DNA of 64,000 bases from Boswellia sacra (GCA_013180625.2 SNVD02000552.1:62001-126000), one strand, 5' to 3'. Shown: positions 49,132-61,216, numbered from the stretch's first letter. Translations and numbers: made by a program. The notes: generated from the letters alone by a model not told the origin.

Positions 49132-51743
49132 TAAAATATTATAACTTTTGTATTACAATCAGCAAAATTTTCAACTAGCACATATCATAAATGATTTAAA
49201 TAATCAACCACTTTAACCAAAACACAAATTAAGTGACGTAAAATAGCTGTTAAATTTCCTTTCTTTAAAAATAAAATAAAAATTTTTATCCTCACTGTGA
49301 GCTCCTTTGCTAGAGGGGCGGACTGGCTGGGCTGCCTTTTCAATCAATCTCTGGCCGCTCAGTGCCGCTATTGGTGCGAGTTGTAACGAGTCTTGGTCTC
49401 GAGTTGAGCTGGGGCGTCATTTCATTCTCGTAACGGGAGTGAGTGTACCGCTCCAAGTAGTTGCCACTTACAGTGTTCTTCTTTAGATCTAGGACCATGA
49501 GAAAGCTCTTTCAAAGAGCGAGTGACTTGATGCAAGAGAAATCGACGAGGGAGGATTGAGCAAGAGAAACCAGTGAGCGAGGGATATGTGCTACCTAAAA
49601 CTTTGTAATCAAAATCTGATAGCAATTCCCTCTAATACAGCAAGACTCAAAGCTAGAATAGGAGAGGAAGTATTTAAGTAAACAATATCAGTAGTTTACA
49701 TAAAAATCTACACAACTATCTAAAATCCTCAAGAAATAATATTAAACGTAATGCAATACTAACTGTATAGTGTGACTGCCTCTGAATGACGAGAAAAATA
49801 TAAAGGTATTCAAAATTTGAGTTTATACCTGCAAAAAATGTAAACAGCATAAGTTAACTAATTTGAGAAAACATGGTAACATCTTTAATGGTAACATAAA
49901 TTCAACCATAGAGAACATCCTGCATAGTTACATTCCCATACTTATAAGAAGCATAAAAAAATCTCTTCATAATAGCATCCAACACCCCACACTTGAAGAA
50001 TGCCTCCGCCATAATGTTTTAGCCCATGCTATGTGTATGTTATAAGTCATATTATGATGCAATCACATAAAAAAGAATATTGCAATAGCTTTTAGCAACA
50101 TGTTGTTGTTTGTATTCCTTTGTTGTTATTCAGAAATTACTATATATGTTTTTACCTCTTTAAGTTGATAGATAAGCATCTACATTTGATAGACATTTAT
50201 GTCTTTACCAAACCATGCATAGCTACATATATAACAAAGATAAGGGGCTGACAACCATTTATAACACAACGACTATTATTGCTAAAGTATTCCTTAAACT
50301 TTTGAAACTTAACTAAATACCCAAAGTAACAAGAGAACCAAATTAACTAATTACACAGCAAAAATGAACAGTAGTCATAGCTATGAAGATAGCAAATACA
50401 CAACAAAATCAATAAGAGTGAAAAATCACAATCTCAAAAAAATCGAAAAACAATACAAAGACAAATTAAAGACTTGAGATGGAACAAATTACAGAGTAGA
50501 AACAGCTACACTAGCACTAAATTTAATGAATTTTTCACCAAAATTGTTTTTTTAGGGAAGAAAAAAATTCCAAAATTAATTGTTATAGGTGTAGTATTTT
50601 CATATTCCATATTCTCATTCTTAATTCTACACTTAAATATTATTTTCAGAAGTTAATAAACACATCAATATAGATACTACCACTTTTTACTTTAATAAAA
50701 AAAACTCACAATTCACATTTTAAATTCATTAAAAAAATCATAACCAAGCACCCACCCTAATATTTTAACATTTATTATTATTTGTCATAAAGGTCTAAAT
50801 TATCAAAATCATAGGTTTTCAGATGAGAATGGGTGATTTCAATAAAAATAAAACGGCTAAAACTAAAACAAGAGTTTTTAATTGAACAAATAATCAAAAC
50901 AAAATACTAGCAATATATTAATAAAGTGAGATGCTGAAGACATGCAAATTGATGAAGAATTATTGATTTTTTTTTAAATCTGGCAAATCTTTTATAATCT
51001 ATTTTTACTTTTCTTATTTAACCCTTTTGTAACCCCATTTATTATTTACTCTTTCCCATGAACCCATCTCCACTTTCCTATATAATTAATGAGATTTAGA
51101 AATTTATTTATTAGTTCTTGATTGCCTACTATGGTAGAAGCATAAGTTTAATTTTATTTTATTTTTTTACAAAATCGAAGAGTCAATTTCAAAACAACTC
51201 TTAACATAAGACAAACTTTTACTTTTCAATTCCTGAACTTTGTGTTATGATTATTTGACATTCATTTCTTTAAGGTCTTAGATATTATTCTTTCTTGTTT
51301 ACAACATTGAAACTATAGACAATTCTTATATTATAATACCATTCCTTCTGGATCCATTGGTTTCCAGTAATAACAACAGAACCCTGATTATCAAACTATC
51401 AAAATAATTATAACAGTAATTGAACTTTAAAAAATCAGTAAAGTTCTAACGTTACTTAGACAATTTTGTATTACCAAAAATACAAGTGAAGGATATTGAT
51501 ATATTACTTTTGACGCCATCTTACAATGTTCTAACACAAACATTTTAGGGATTTCAAATATAAAATAGTAAGCAAAATTTACCAATTTTGATATTCCCCT
51601 TTTCAAGTTAAAGTTCTAGGTATTCTTCTTGAGTGAGTTTGGCCTGAGCATCTAATTAAAGTCATGGCCTGAGTATTCATATTGTAATCTCCAAGATCAT
51701 TGAAAACTTTGCACTTAAATTAAGAACTTGTTAAATAAATTAG

Positions 51744-52847
51744 TAGGGTTGGCAAAAACCCGGGGCCGAGCCGGGGACCCCGCTCCCCGTCCCCGGCCCC
51801 GGCAAGGAATTCAATTCCCCGTCCCCGGAAATTTCCCCGGAAATTCCGGGGCCGGGCCGGGGCCAAGGAATTAAATTTCGGGTCCGGGGAATTAAATTCC
51901 CCGGGTTATTTCCCCGGTTTTTATTTTTTTAATTTTTTGTGATGGATTAGATAGTACTTGTATATGTTTTCATACCTTTAATTCAAAATGTGCTTGTGGC
52001 CTGTTGGTAATAAGAGTTTTTTGTTTGCCTTCAGTTCTTAGGTTCAAGCCGCCCCAACTCCTACAAATAGCTATATTTATTTTTTCAGTTAATATTGTGG
52101 ATATAAATTTTTTTTATTGAGTTTACTAGCTAATAAATGAGTCTATTAATTGTTCCTTGAAAAATAAAGTATAATAAAGTGTACAATGTACATGATATTC
52201 CTGGCAACTCTTGCCATTTCCGTCCAATTCTAAACAATTTTCTAATGGGGAGATCTTTAATTATATTATATTTCCTATCCCTCAACTTTTTCTTCAAGAA
52301 ATAAAAAATAATTCGCTTGCCACCTTGCTTTTCTTGTCCTTTATATATTATATTTATTATTTAAGCTTGAAAGAATAAGGACCAGGTCCTTTTGTCGGGT
52401 TATCAATCCATATAATGACGAATTGAAATCATAAAAGCCTTGAAATAGAACTTTTATGGTTTTTTTAATTATTATGATTTATGAATTTTTTTTGGTACAA
52501 ATATAGTAAGTGGGTTTTATATTTGGGCTGGGTTTATAATTTTTGCTTTGGACTGGATATGCTCATTAAAATTGTTGGACTCTTAAGTTAAATTGGGCTT
52601 TTAAAAATTGTTGGACTCTTAAATTGGGCTTTTAAACTTATAAATTCAATAATATATATAATTTCTTATTCCGGGCCGGGTCCGGGCCGGGGAACATGAT
52701 CCCCGTCCCCTGCCCGGCCCCGGACAGTCCCCGGAAAAATGTTCCCCGGCCCCGGCTTCAATCCCCGGAATTCCAGGTAATTCCCCGGACATTTCCGGGC
52801 CGGGGAGCCGGGTACCCGGACCCGCCCGGGTACAATTGCCATCCCTA
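51744..52847. mobile_element. Non-autonomous hAT element with GC-rich arms
   Basis: 1,104 bp, tips TAGGGTTGGCAAAAACCCGG and, on the opposite strand, TAGGGATGGCAATTGTACCC. Flanked by an exact 8-bp duplication TAAATTAG (51736-51743 and 52848-52855), the hallmark of hAT elements. About 180 bp at each end is packed with CCCCGG/CCGGGG words in both orientations; the centre is AT-rich and without transposase. Around 52575-52635 a GTTGGACTCTTAA...AATTGGGCTTTTAAA unit is doubled. The Gly/Pro-rich frames in the arms are composition artefacts. Confidence 0.93.
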
Positions 52848-52855
52848 TAAATTAG

Positions 52856-54149
52856 TCTTTTTGAGAGAGATAAAACATGACATACGTGGTTGAAGCTAGA
52901 TAAGAAAGAAGATCCAAATGGGTGGACTTTGTACTCATCCATCATTCAATTTTGCAATTATTTGAACGAAACTTCCACAAATGTAAACTAGGAAAATACA
53001 ATTAATGCCATCAATCAACTATTAAATTATAAGATCTTTCCTGCAAACCCCTACTAGATGAAAAAAAACTTAATACATAATTGAAAATCATTATAACTTG
53101 ATTGTTCACAGTAGCTGAGCATATCCTTAGAGATCAGGAACAGTATAAAGTCATATTTATAGAAAATTTTGTCAATAGATCACAAGTTTAATCAGTACAT
53201 ATTCAACAATTAAAAAAAATACAATTAATCTAGTTTAATAGCTCTCAGAATCAAACAATTAAAAGAGAAAGCAAATAGGTTCACTTAACAATCAACCAAG
53301 AACCAAAAAATCAAAACTTTTTTGTAAAAATTTTAAGTTGTTAAATTTCCAACATGCAAACAATTTTAAACAAAAAGGTATATCCAAAAAATTGAAAATA
53401 AAATAAAACAGAAGAAATAGAAAGAAGACTAAACTTTGTGAAAAGAAAAGTTGTTGACGAGATCACCAACAAGTTGTTTGACTTTAATGATAGCAATTTC
53501 ATATGGGTTATCAAGATTATTAACAACTACAATCTTTTGAAATATCAAGATTTTTTCCCTAACCTATTATTTCAACACGAAACAACATAATGCATCAGTT
53601 GTGAGAATACACAGCATATTCCATAGTAAACAAAATGAGATCCCGTAGAAAATACATAGCAAATTCCAGCAAATCATTAATATCAATAAAAAATACAAAG
53701 AATTAATTATAGAAAATACAAAAAAGAAGATAGATAGAGAAAGAGATTAGAAGACAAGAGAGACTAGAGGAGAAAAAAATACAAACTTACCCATAAATAA
53801 TAATTAGCAACTGACCAGAGGTCAGAAATCGATGACTATGAGAGATGCTTTGGGATATCAATGATGCATGAGTGACAAATTGGTGACCGATGAAGTAACA
53901 AATTGAGGGAGTAAGGGAGGGGGAGACGGACTGAGTGAAGGAGGACACGAATTCGTAAGGGTATGATAGAGTTATTGATGATTGAATCACTTAATAGAGG
54001 AAGGGAGGGAGGGGACAAGTGATTTCTAGCAAAATAGAAGACGTAGAGAGGGCGAGAGTGAGATGGAGATAGTGGCTAGGGCAAATTATAAGAGGGAATG
54101 CCGAAAATCAGAGAGGGAAATGAGTATTTATACTAAATGGCAAATTTAT
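52856..54149. other. CACTA interior, no gene
   Basis: AT-rich with A-rich runs. A purine-rich G/A tract at 53690-54120 gives several accidental minus-strand frames. No recognisable coding content. Confidence 0.5.
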
Positions 54150-54291
54150 AATTTAGTTAAATTATAATAGTGTCAAATAAGTGCAAAGGCAGGTTGACTT
54201 TCTAATGCTATATTATATTTGACTGAGTTTTAAGAAAACCCTCAAATAAACAAAACTAATATGTCAAATATTTAAAAAATTTCTTGTAGTG
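54150..54291. repeat. CACTA right subterminal region
   Basis: GTCAAATA, ATTTGAC and GTCAAATATTT motifs followed by the tip TTTCTTGTAGTG; counterpart of 33662-34060. Confidence 0.75.
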
Positions 54292-54714
54292 CTCTCTCAA
54301 TTTGCCTTGAATGCGTTGAATACCTTACTCTAAAAGCTAGGAAGATAGTTTTATATAGTATTTGATATCAATTGCAATTCTTGTCATGATCCTGTAGAAT
54401 ATCAATAAAACTCATAAGGAAAGTTTAGATAACAATCAAACATTATAGGAAGTGATAATATACTCTCCTAAGTAAGCTATAATACTTAATCCTAATCTGA
54501 CAAGAGATAATTAATGCAAATATAAAACTTCCTATTCAACTAGGATACCATATCCAAACTTATTCCTATTTAACGAGGATACCAAGTCCAAACTTATCCT
54601 ATTCTAGTTAAAATTCTCCTAATACAAAATATCTATATAAAATAAATGAGATTAGGAAAATATCCATATGCAAATTACTCATATGCAATGCACATGCGAT
54701 GTGTGGAACCAACA
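54292..54714 (-). repeat. 5' LTR of split copia element, second piece
   Basis: Continues the LTR interrupted at 33661 and ends GTGTGGAACCAACA, followed by the AGGCA duplication. Highly similar to 29820-30260. Confidence 0.92.
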
Positions 54715-54719
54715 AGGCA

Positions 54720-55249
54720 CAATGAAAAAAAACTAAATACATAACAAAAGTTAAAGTAAAAATAACTGTATGCTACCTACTGATATTAATTGCTCAAAAC
54801 AACAATAAAAAGAGAAAAAAATATGAGATATAAAGACTTAACTAAGAGCCTTTAGGGATTCAAGAATTTGATTTTCAAGTCACAAAAACTAGGGCATAGA
54901 AGTAACACTATGAAGGAGTTGGTGCTCATGGAGTGTTGATGAGTGAATCGAAGAAGAGTAAAAGGAAACTAGTTTGACATTCCCTTTCAATAATCTATTA
55001 TTCAATAACAACGGATGTAGGGCAGTTTTTTAGCACCAAATCGAAAAGAGTAAAGAGGTTAAGGGAGTGAAGTAGTTGCAAGAATCGAGATGAAGGAGTT
55101 GGAGTTCATGGAGTATTGATGAGTGAAACCTAATTGGAATAGCTATCAAAACAAGGAAGAGTTTAGGGATTGACAGTGAGGGAGACTGAAGAGATTGAGC
55201 GGGAAAGGGGCTAAAGTGAAAAGGAATGCTGGGAAATTATTAAGGGATA
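54720..55249. other. No gene; short direct repeat
   Basis: Probable interior of the outer CACTA element. A 38-bp segment starting ATGAAGGAGTTGG and ending TTGATGAGTGAA occurs at 54910-54947 and 55090-55127 with three mismatches. Nothing coding recognised. Confidence 0.45.
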
Positions 55250-55489
55250 GGCGAAAGCAAAATTATTTTCAATACATTTCTCCTAAAACGTAGCGTTTGA
55301 CGCTGTATTTTCTAGAAAACTTCACAGCGCGTTTTAAATAAATGATGTAAAACATTATTTATTTATTTATATCTAGACAGAATGCACACTGTAGATAAGG
55401 GTACTGAGTGTTGGTTGGTTACTCTTTTATAAAACTTATCTGAAAAATGCTGTAAACCAATGCTGTAAAAGGTGAAGTTTCTCGTAGTG
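55250..55489. mobile_element. Right end of an old CACTA element
   Basis: Several GACGCTGTA, GCTGTAAA and ACTGTAGA motifs, ending GTGAAGTTTCTCGTAGTG. Probable partner of the left end at 13717 (see there). Confidence 0.6.
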
Positions 55490-55547
55490 AAGTTTTTATG
55501 GTAATTAGCATGGTACTTTAAGTTTTGTTTCACTTAATGGATTTTCA

Positions 55548-55799
55548 ATGGCACTTTTTTTGTTCTCTGAGCACATATTAGATGAATGTGATGTTTATAA
55601 TAACCATAAATCTATTTGTATACTTGGAGAACTATGGGGAGATGCTACCGAAATTTCCATTGAGGTGGAACAAAACTTGAGTATTAATTACCATACAAAG
55701 TTATGTATTCTTAAATGGGATAGAACGACCTACCGTGGAATATATATAATATTATTTATTATAATATTAAGTTATTTGGTTAAATTTATCTTTTTTTAG
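55548..55799 (+). CDS. Unrecognised short reading frame
   Basis: 83 codons from ATG at 55548. The first 60 residues have protein-like composition (SEHILDECDVYNNHKSI, GELWGDATEISIEVEQN, CILKWDRTTYR), then a hydrophobic tail that may be read-through into an intron. It lies just right of the outer CACTA end and just left of a transposase relic. I do not recognise it; it may be an exon of a host gene, a captured fragment, or chance. Confidence 0.3.
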   Translation: MALFLFSEHILDECDVYNNHKSICILGELWGDATEISIEVEQNLSINYHTKLCILKWDRTTYRGIYIILFIIILSYLVKFIFF

Positions 55800-55818
55800 T
55801 GAATTTTTAAAGGCATCC

Positions 55819-58800
55819 ATGGACAAGAGTTGGATTGATATGCCAAATAGGCTAACCAAGCTATACGTTGATGGGATAATTGATAGATTCTTGGCTTTTG
55901 CATTTGCGAATGTAATTGGTGATACAAGAATATATTATTCATGTAAAAAATGCAAAAATGCGGTTTTTTTTTTTAATGAGAGGGAGATGGTAAGAAAACA
56001 TATCATAGTGAATAGCTTCTTGTCAAATTATAAAAAATGGGCAAAGCATAAGAAGCCTTACACATCTTCCCACACAAACCAAGAAACTGAGGCTAGCTAT
56101 GATTCAATTGGTAATCATGGTATGGTTGGGATGGTGCATGATGCAATAGGTATTCCAATTATGGATTCCAATGTAGATTTTAATCTTTCATTGGATGATG
56201 AAATTGTTGAGGGCCCAAATAATGAGACTAAGAAGTTCTTTAACTTGCCTCAAGAGGCAGATTGCCCTTTATATCCGAGTTTCAAAAATTTCGCAAGATT
56301 GCCTTTTATTATTCGGCTTTTGTATATAAAAATATTGTGTGGATGAATAGATAAATCATTAACAGTGTTGTTAGAATAGTTGAAGAAGCCTTTCCAAATG
56401 CTAAATTGCCAAAATCATACTATGAAGCTTAAAAGATAACTACTGACTTAGGTTTCACATATGTCCTAATAATTGTATATTGTTGGGGAATGAGTTTGAG
56501 AAACTTGATATATGTGAAGTATGTTAGACATCGAGATATAAACAATTTGATAGCAGTTTTGGTAATGTTCAAAATAGAGGTAAACAAATACCTACTAAAC
56601 AAGTATGATATTTCCCCTTAGTGCCAAGGCTACAAAGACTATTTCTGTATTCCAAAACTACTTGTTTTATGAGATAGCATGATGAATCATGCACTAGTGA
56701 TGGTGTGTTATGACATCCTACTGATAGTCCTACACGGAAGGCTTTTGATGGAAACAAATCTTGATTTTGCTTTTGATAGTCAGAATGTTAGACTTGGACT
56801 TGCATCTTATGGTTTTAACCCATTTTGAATGATGTTTACAGCATATAGCACGTGATCTATTGTTTTAATTCCCTATAACATGCCATTGTGGTTATACATG
56901 AAACAATTGTTCTTCATTTTGTCAATGCTCATTGATGGCCCTGAAGGACCTAGTAATAAGATTGATGTTTATTTGCAACCATTGATTGAAGAGTTGAAAG
57001 AATTATGGTCTGAAGGTGTGCTTACTGATGATTCATCCAATAAGCAAATGTTTAAACCACATGCTGCTTTGTTATAGACTATCAATGATTTTCCAGCATA
57101 CGTTAACTTGTCTGGTTGGAGTACTAGGGTAAGAAAGCATGTCCTTATTGTCATCAAAATACGAGGTCATGTTGGTTGTCACATGATAAAAAGTATTGCT
57201 ACATGGGTGGTCATCGATTTTTACTGGCAACTCATATATTTTGAAAAGAAAAAATGTAATTTGATTGCACAAGGGAGTATAGGCTAGCACCTAGCTGGTT
57301 GTCTAGGGTTGATGTGAAGAGAGAGCTAACCAATGTACTTACTGATTATAAGATAGATGATCTTAAGATGAGGAGAACTGGTGTGATTGAGATAAGAGAT
57401 AGTGGGATCACTTGAAAGAAGAAAAGCATTTTTTTTTTTCTTTTAGCGTACCTATTAGGAGTACAACTTAATTTGTCACAATTTAGATGTTATGCATATT
57501 GACAAAAATATTCGTGACAACATTCTTTGGACTTTGTTAGGTGTTTCTAAAAATTCTAAAGATAATTTAAATGCTCGTCATGATTTGGAAGAAATAATAT
57601 TAGGAAGCCATTGCATCCTCAAAAAAGAGGTGTTAATAAGGTATATATACCTTTTGCATGTTTCTCTATGAATAAGAATAACAAAGATGTGTTCTTGAAA
57701 GTATTGAAGGGGATTAGAGTTCTAGATGGTTATGCCTCAAACATCTCTCGTCGTGTATAGCTAAAGATCGTAATATTATAGTTTTGAAAAGCCATGACAA
57801 TCATATATACAGTTGCTTCCTATAGCTGCAATAAAACATTACCAAAAAGTGTTGTTGAAGCCTTGATTAAATTGTCAAATGTTTTTAGACAATTGTGCTC
57901 CAAAGTTAATGTTTTAGATGATTTAGTCATTATTCAAGATAGAATTGGAATCACACTTCACCAACTTGATAAGATTTTTCCCATGTCGTTCTTTGACATA
58001 GTGGAACATTTACCAATTCATCTAGCTAAGGAGGCATTAATGGCTAGTCCTATTCAATTTTGTTGGATGTATCCTATTGAAAGGTATACGAGATTAATAT
58101 TATCTTTTCTAATATATTTTATAAGAAATATTATTAACATCATTAAATTATAGGTATCTATCAACTCTAAAGCATTATGAACACAATCGTGCATATCTGA
58201 AAGCTTTAATTGCCAAAGGTTACTTGTTGGAAAAGTGCACAAATTTTTGTGCAAGATACATAAATGATTTGGAAACCAAAATTAATTGATCAAGTTGAAA
58301 TGATGATGGTGGTGCTGGGTGTCCCTTTAAGAAAGGACTTAGAGTGCATCATGATGAAACTTCTTAGGTTCAAGCACATAGACATGTGCTAGTGAACGCG
58401 GATGCCATTACTTCATTTCAAGAGTATGTTACTCCTTTAGTGCACATAGTATTTCTATTAATTAAACATTAATAAAAATTTATAAATGACTTAATAAATT
58501 TTGATTCTAAATTTATGTAGACAACATCTTCAAGTGCTTACACAAGAAATGCCTCATAGTTCATATCACCATATTCAGAAACTTCATAATGAAAAATTTC
58601 ATGAATGGTTTATGGAACATGTAAGTTTTCTAACTTTAGCTTATGTAAATTCATATTGCATTAAACATTATTCTAATAATTTTATTCTATATAGGTTCGA
58701 AATTTATGACAAACTTCAAATGTATCACTCTTTGATGAAATCAAAATCTTTGAAGAGGGTCCTAACAGAGTTGCTCGAAGATTCAAGGGATATTTTATTA

Positions 58801-59393
58801 ATGGTTTTAAATTTTTCACCATATATAGTGACAAAAATAGAAGAACTCAAAACTTTTGTGTTGTTATGAAGGCTGACACACTTAGTTATGCTAGTGTAAA
58901 AGATAGAAATCTTTATTCAGGTAATGTGACATTTAATAAGGTGTTGACAAACATCGTCAAAATTCATTATACTAATGCCATGAAATTTGTCTTGTTTAAG
59001 GGTGTATGGATTTGTAACCAAGTTAGGAAAATGTATGCTGAGTTTAAATTCCAAATGCTGAATTTTAATAATCTTCTTTATAAAAATATCAGCTTGGCGA
59101 TAAGCCCTACATTCCAGCAAGGCAAGTAGAGCAACTTGGTTATGTCCAAAACCCTATAGATCCCAATTAGCATGTTGTTCTTAAGATGACTATTAGAGAT
59201 TTACTTGACATGTATCTAAAAAATTTATCTCATAATCCGATAATTGTACCTCAGGTTGACCAACATGCATAACAAGAGTTCAATGAAAGTGAAAATTTTA
59301 GTTGGGTTAGGCGAGAAGTTGATGGTACATTAGCGGATGTAAATGTTGATAAAGTTTGTGATAATGATGTTGATATGGAAGATGATTTTGAAT
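55819..59393 (+). pseudogene. Second CACTA TNP2-type transposase, heavily decayed
   Basis: Plus strand, same domain order as the copy at 40127-43535. MDKSWIDMPNRLTKLYVDGI and CKKCKNAVF (Transpos_assoc). PNAKLPKSYYEA (56396). NMPLWLYMKQLFFILSMLID, KIDVYLQPLIEELKELW and INDFPAYVNLSG (56880-57110). HNLDVMHIDKNIRDNILWTL (57477-57540). LDKIFPMSFFDIVEHLPIHL with WMYPIERYTR (DUF4218, to 58090). A DUF4216-like region with VTFNKVLTNIVKI (58866-59120). An acidic end VDMEDDFE. Many stops and shifts make it a pseudogene. It is clearly diverged from the first copy and belongs to a different element. Confidence 0.85.
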
Positions 59394-59523
59394 GATATTT
59401 TTCTATATTATTTTGTCTTTTTTATAAGGGTAAGGTTATCATGTCCTTCCCAATTAGATTTTAATAAATTTTGTTTGCTATATATCTTAGTATATGATTT
59501 TGTTTTACTTATGCGTATTTTGG

Positions 59524-59526
<3 letters not shown>

Positions 59527-59570
<44 letters not shown>
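59527..59570. repeat. (TA)n microsatellite
   Basis: About 22 TA units, likely variable in length. Confidence 0.92.
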
Positions 59571-59573
<3 letters not shown>

Positions 59574-59617
59574 CTTTGTTTACCTTAGTATGTTTCATTA
59601 TTTGATTACTGTTTAGT

Positions 59618-60801
59618 ATGCCACCTAAGAAAACAAGAGTGTAACTATGGATGCCCTACTCTAACAACGGGTTGTATCACACATATCCTCATCTTCATTT
59701 TCACAAATGCAAACAGAAGGTGAATGTATGCTAAAAAATACTTAATCTTTTTATTTTTATTTTTTTAGTAAATAAAGCATGGTTATAGTCCCTTTTTTTA
59801 TGTTAATTTAACTATATGTATATCAAGATCTATAGAGTCAACACAAGCCAGACCACCCCATGGTCCTTCCCTTGGTATTGAAGAGTATGGTTTAGGGTAT
59901 AAAATGCACTTAGATTTTAATGAAACATTGCAAGTTATAAATCCAAATGCAAAGCGATTTAAGTCTTAGCTTGGTGCCATCGCATGAGATGGTCGTAAAG
60001 TTCCTTTAAATTTTACTAATTGGACAACTATGCCAGAGAATGTGTTAGAATATATATGGAGAGAAGTGAAGGCATGGCATTTAAACATATAATGATTTTT
60101 ATTTCTCTTGATTTCATTTTACAAATATAATTTACTTTTCATTGTAGGATAACATAGATGCTCCATATGAATACAGCCCTTATTGCTTAAAGAATGTAGG
60201 TAAAATGTGGGGGGGTTGGAAAACTAAAGTGAAATGTGATTACTATCAAAAGTATCAAACAGATGCGGAACGTTGGGCATTCACTCCTCTGAGGGTTGTT
60301 GAAGAACAGTGGAGATCACTTGTAGCTTATTGGGGTTCTTAGGAAGCTAAGGTAAATAAATTTTGTAAATTTATAGTAATAGTAGCTTATTGGCATAACA
60401 TTATATAAATAAAATTGTATATATCATATTGTAGGCAATTGCAGTGAAGAATAAGCTAATTGTTGACAAGAATCTATACTTCCAAGGATGGGTCGAACTT
60501 CTTTTGCTAAAAAGAGAAGAGGTTAGTCTATATTCAATATATTAACTTTCTAAAATTTTTTTTCTTTTGATTTTTCGTTTATTATTTTATAGATGAAAAA
60601 GAAGGGAAAAAGTACAAATATAATAAGTGTTTCCATGGAGACTAGAGTGGGACGTGATGGTAGGGTAGTTGATGAAAACAATGAAATTATTGTAAGTATT
60701 GCAAATTAATTATTTATTTTGAGTTCAATTTTGAATCATTTTATTATGGGAATACTTCTTTTGTAGGGCCAATTCACGGATCATATGTTTCAATTGCCTT
60801 G
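59618..60801 (+). pseudogene. Ptta/EnSpm-type second gene of the decayed CACTA element
   Basis: Starts MPPKKTRV and stops at once. Downstream exon-like blocks include DAPYEYSPYCLKNVGKMWGG (60150-60210), DAERWAFTPLRVVEEQWRSL (60264-60323), IAVKNKLIVDKNLYFQGW (60438-60495) and KKKGKSTNIISVSMETRVGR through IIGQFTDHMFQLP (60595-60801). Position after TNP2 and the spacing of blocks by short AT-rich introns fit the second CACTA gene. No Ulp1 triad was found here. The first block is less certain. Confidence 0.6.
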
Positions 60802-61216
60802 AGAAAAACAAACTATTGTGGCAAAGGAAAAATATTCACCAATATTTTGGGACTTGATGGTCATGGATATGCTAAGACTTTTTGTCATGGTTAGTCACCA
60901 TTAGATGTTACATGCCAAAGTTCTACTCAGAATGAGGTGGAAAGCCAAAAAATCTCAATATGTTGAATTTAAAAAATGTCTATGACGACTTGAAGGTTAG
61001 GCATAACAATTTGAAGATTGAGCATGACACTTCGAAATGAACACGATAATGTGAAGGTACAATTGTGCTAATGTAGTCATTATTGCAATGTAATTTTCAG
61101 AATTTTGATGAGGAGATGTGCCAAACCAGGAATGAATAGGTATAATAGAAATTCTTAATCACATTTTTTAGAAAATTGAGTATTTGTAAGATAAGTTATA
61201 ACTTTTAAATTTCTTA
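60802..61216. other. Decayed CACTA tail, no clear gene
   Basis: Fragments such as KEKYSPIFWDLMVMDM near 60830 may continue the second gene. The expected CACTA right end was not found before the next element begins. Confidence 0.4.

Larger units (their letters stand above)
43536..51743. other. CACTA 5' region, 8 kb without recognisable genes
   Basis: AT-rich sequence upstream of the transposase. It contains (TG)n runs at 45915-45930 and 46325-46340, exact 30-bp direct repeats (46965-46994, 47082-47111), and a duplicated and partly inverted segment (48630-49180). A less AT-rich patch lies at 49300-49620. Frames of 60-68 codons occur without recognisable motifs. Part may be captured host DNA, but nothing identifies it. 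Confidence 0.5.
33662..54291 (-). mobile_element. 20.6-kb CACTA/EnSpm element with TNP2 and Ulp1-type genes
   Basis: Tips CACTACAAGAAA at 33662 and the exact inverse TTTCTTGTAGTG ending at 54291. Next to both are TATTTGAC/GTCAAATA subterminal motifs, dense at 33680-34060 and repeated at 54150-54275. It lies in a (CT)n part of a copia LTR. The 3-bp flanks are TCC and CTC, so the usual 3-bp duplication is blurred by the repeat, but LTR continuity fixes the borders. Two gene regions run on the minus strand: TNP2-type (43535-40127), then Ptta/EnSpm with an Ulp1-like protease (39947-35311). The transposase has stops, so this copy looks non-autonomous. A hAT element is nested at 51744-52847. Confidence 0.92.
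29359..54714 (-). mobile_element. Copia element split by a CACTA insertion
   Basis: Minus-strand Ty1/copia element. 3' LTR at 29359-30260, internal part 30261-33203 with gag only, 5' LTR in two pieces, 33204-33661 and 54292-54714. The flanking 5-bp duplication AGGCA is exact at 29354-29358 and 54715-54719, 25 kb apart, proving that the outer pieces belong to one insertion. Without the CACTA it is about 4.7 kb long. Protease is decayed, and integrase, RT and RNase H are missing. Confidence 0.93.

Noticed and set aside
52646..52945. Gly/Pro/Arg-rich reading frames on both strands
   Set aside because: They are translations of the CCGGGG-rich arm of the hAT element and have no protein-like pattern.
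53690..54120. Minus-strand Ser-rich frames (53787-54018)
   Set aside because: They come from a G/A-rich tract in the CACTA end region and show overlapping open frames typical of biased composition.
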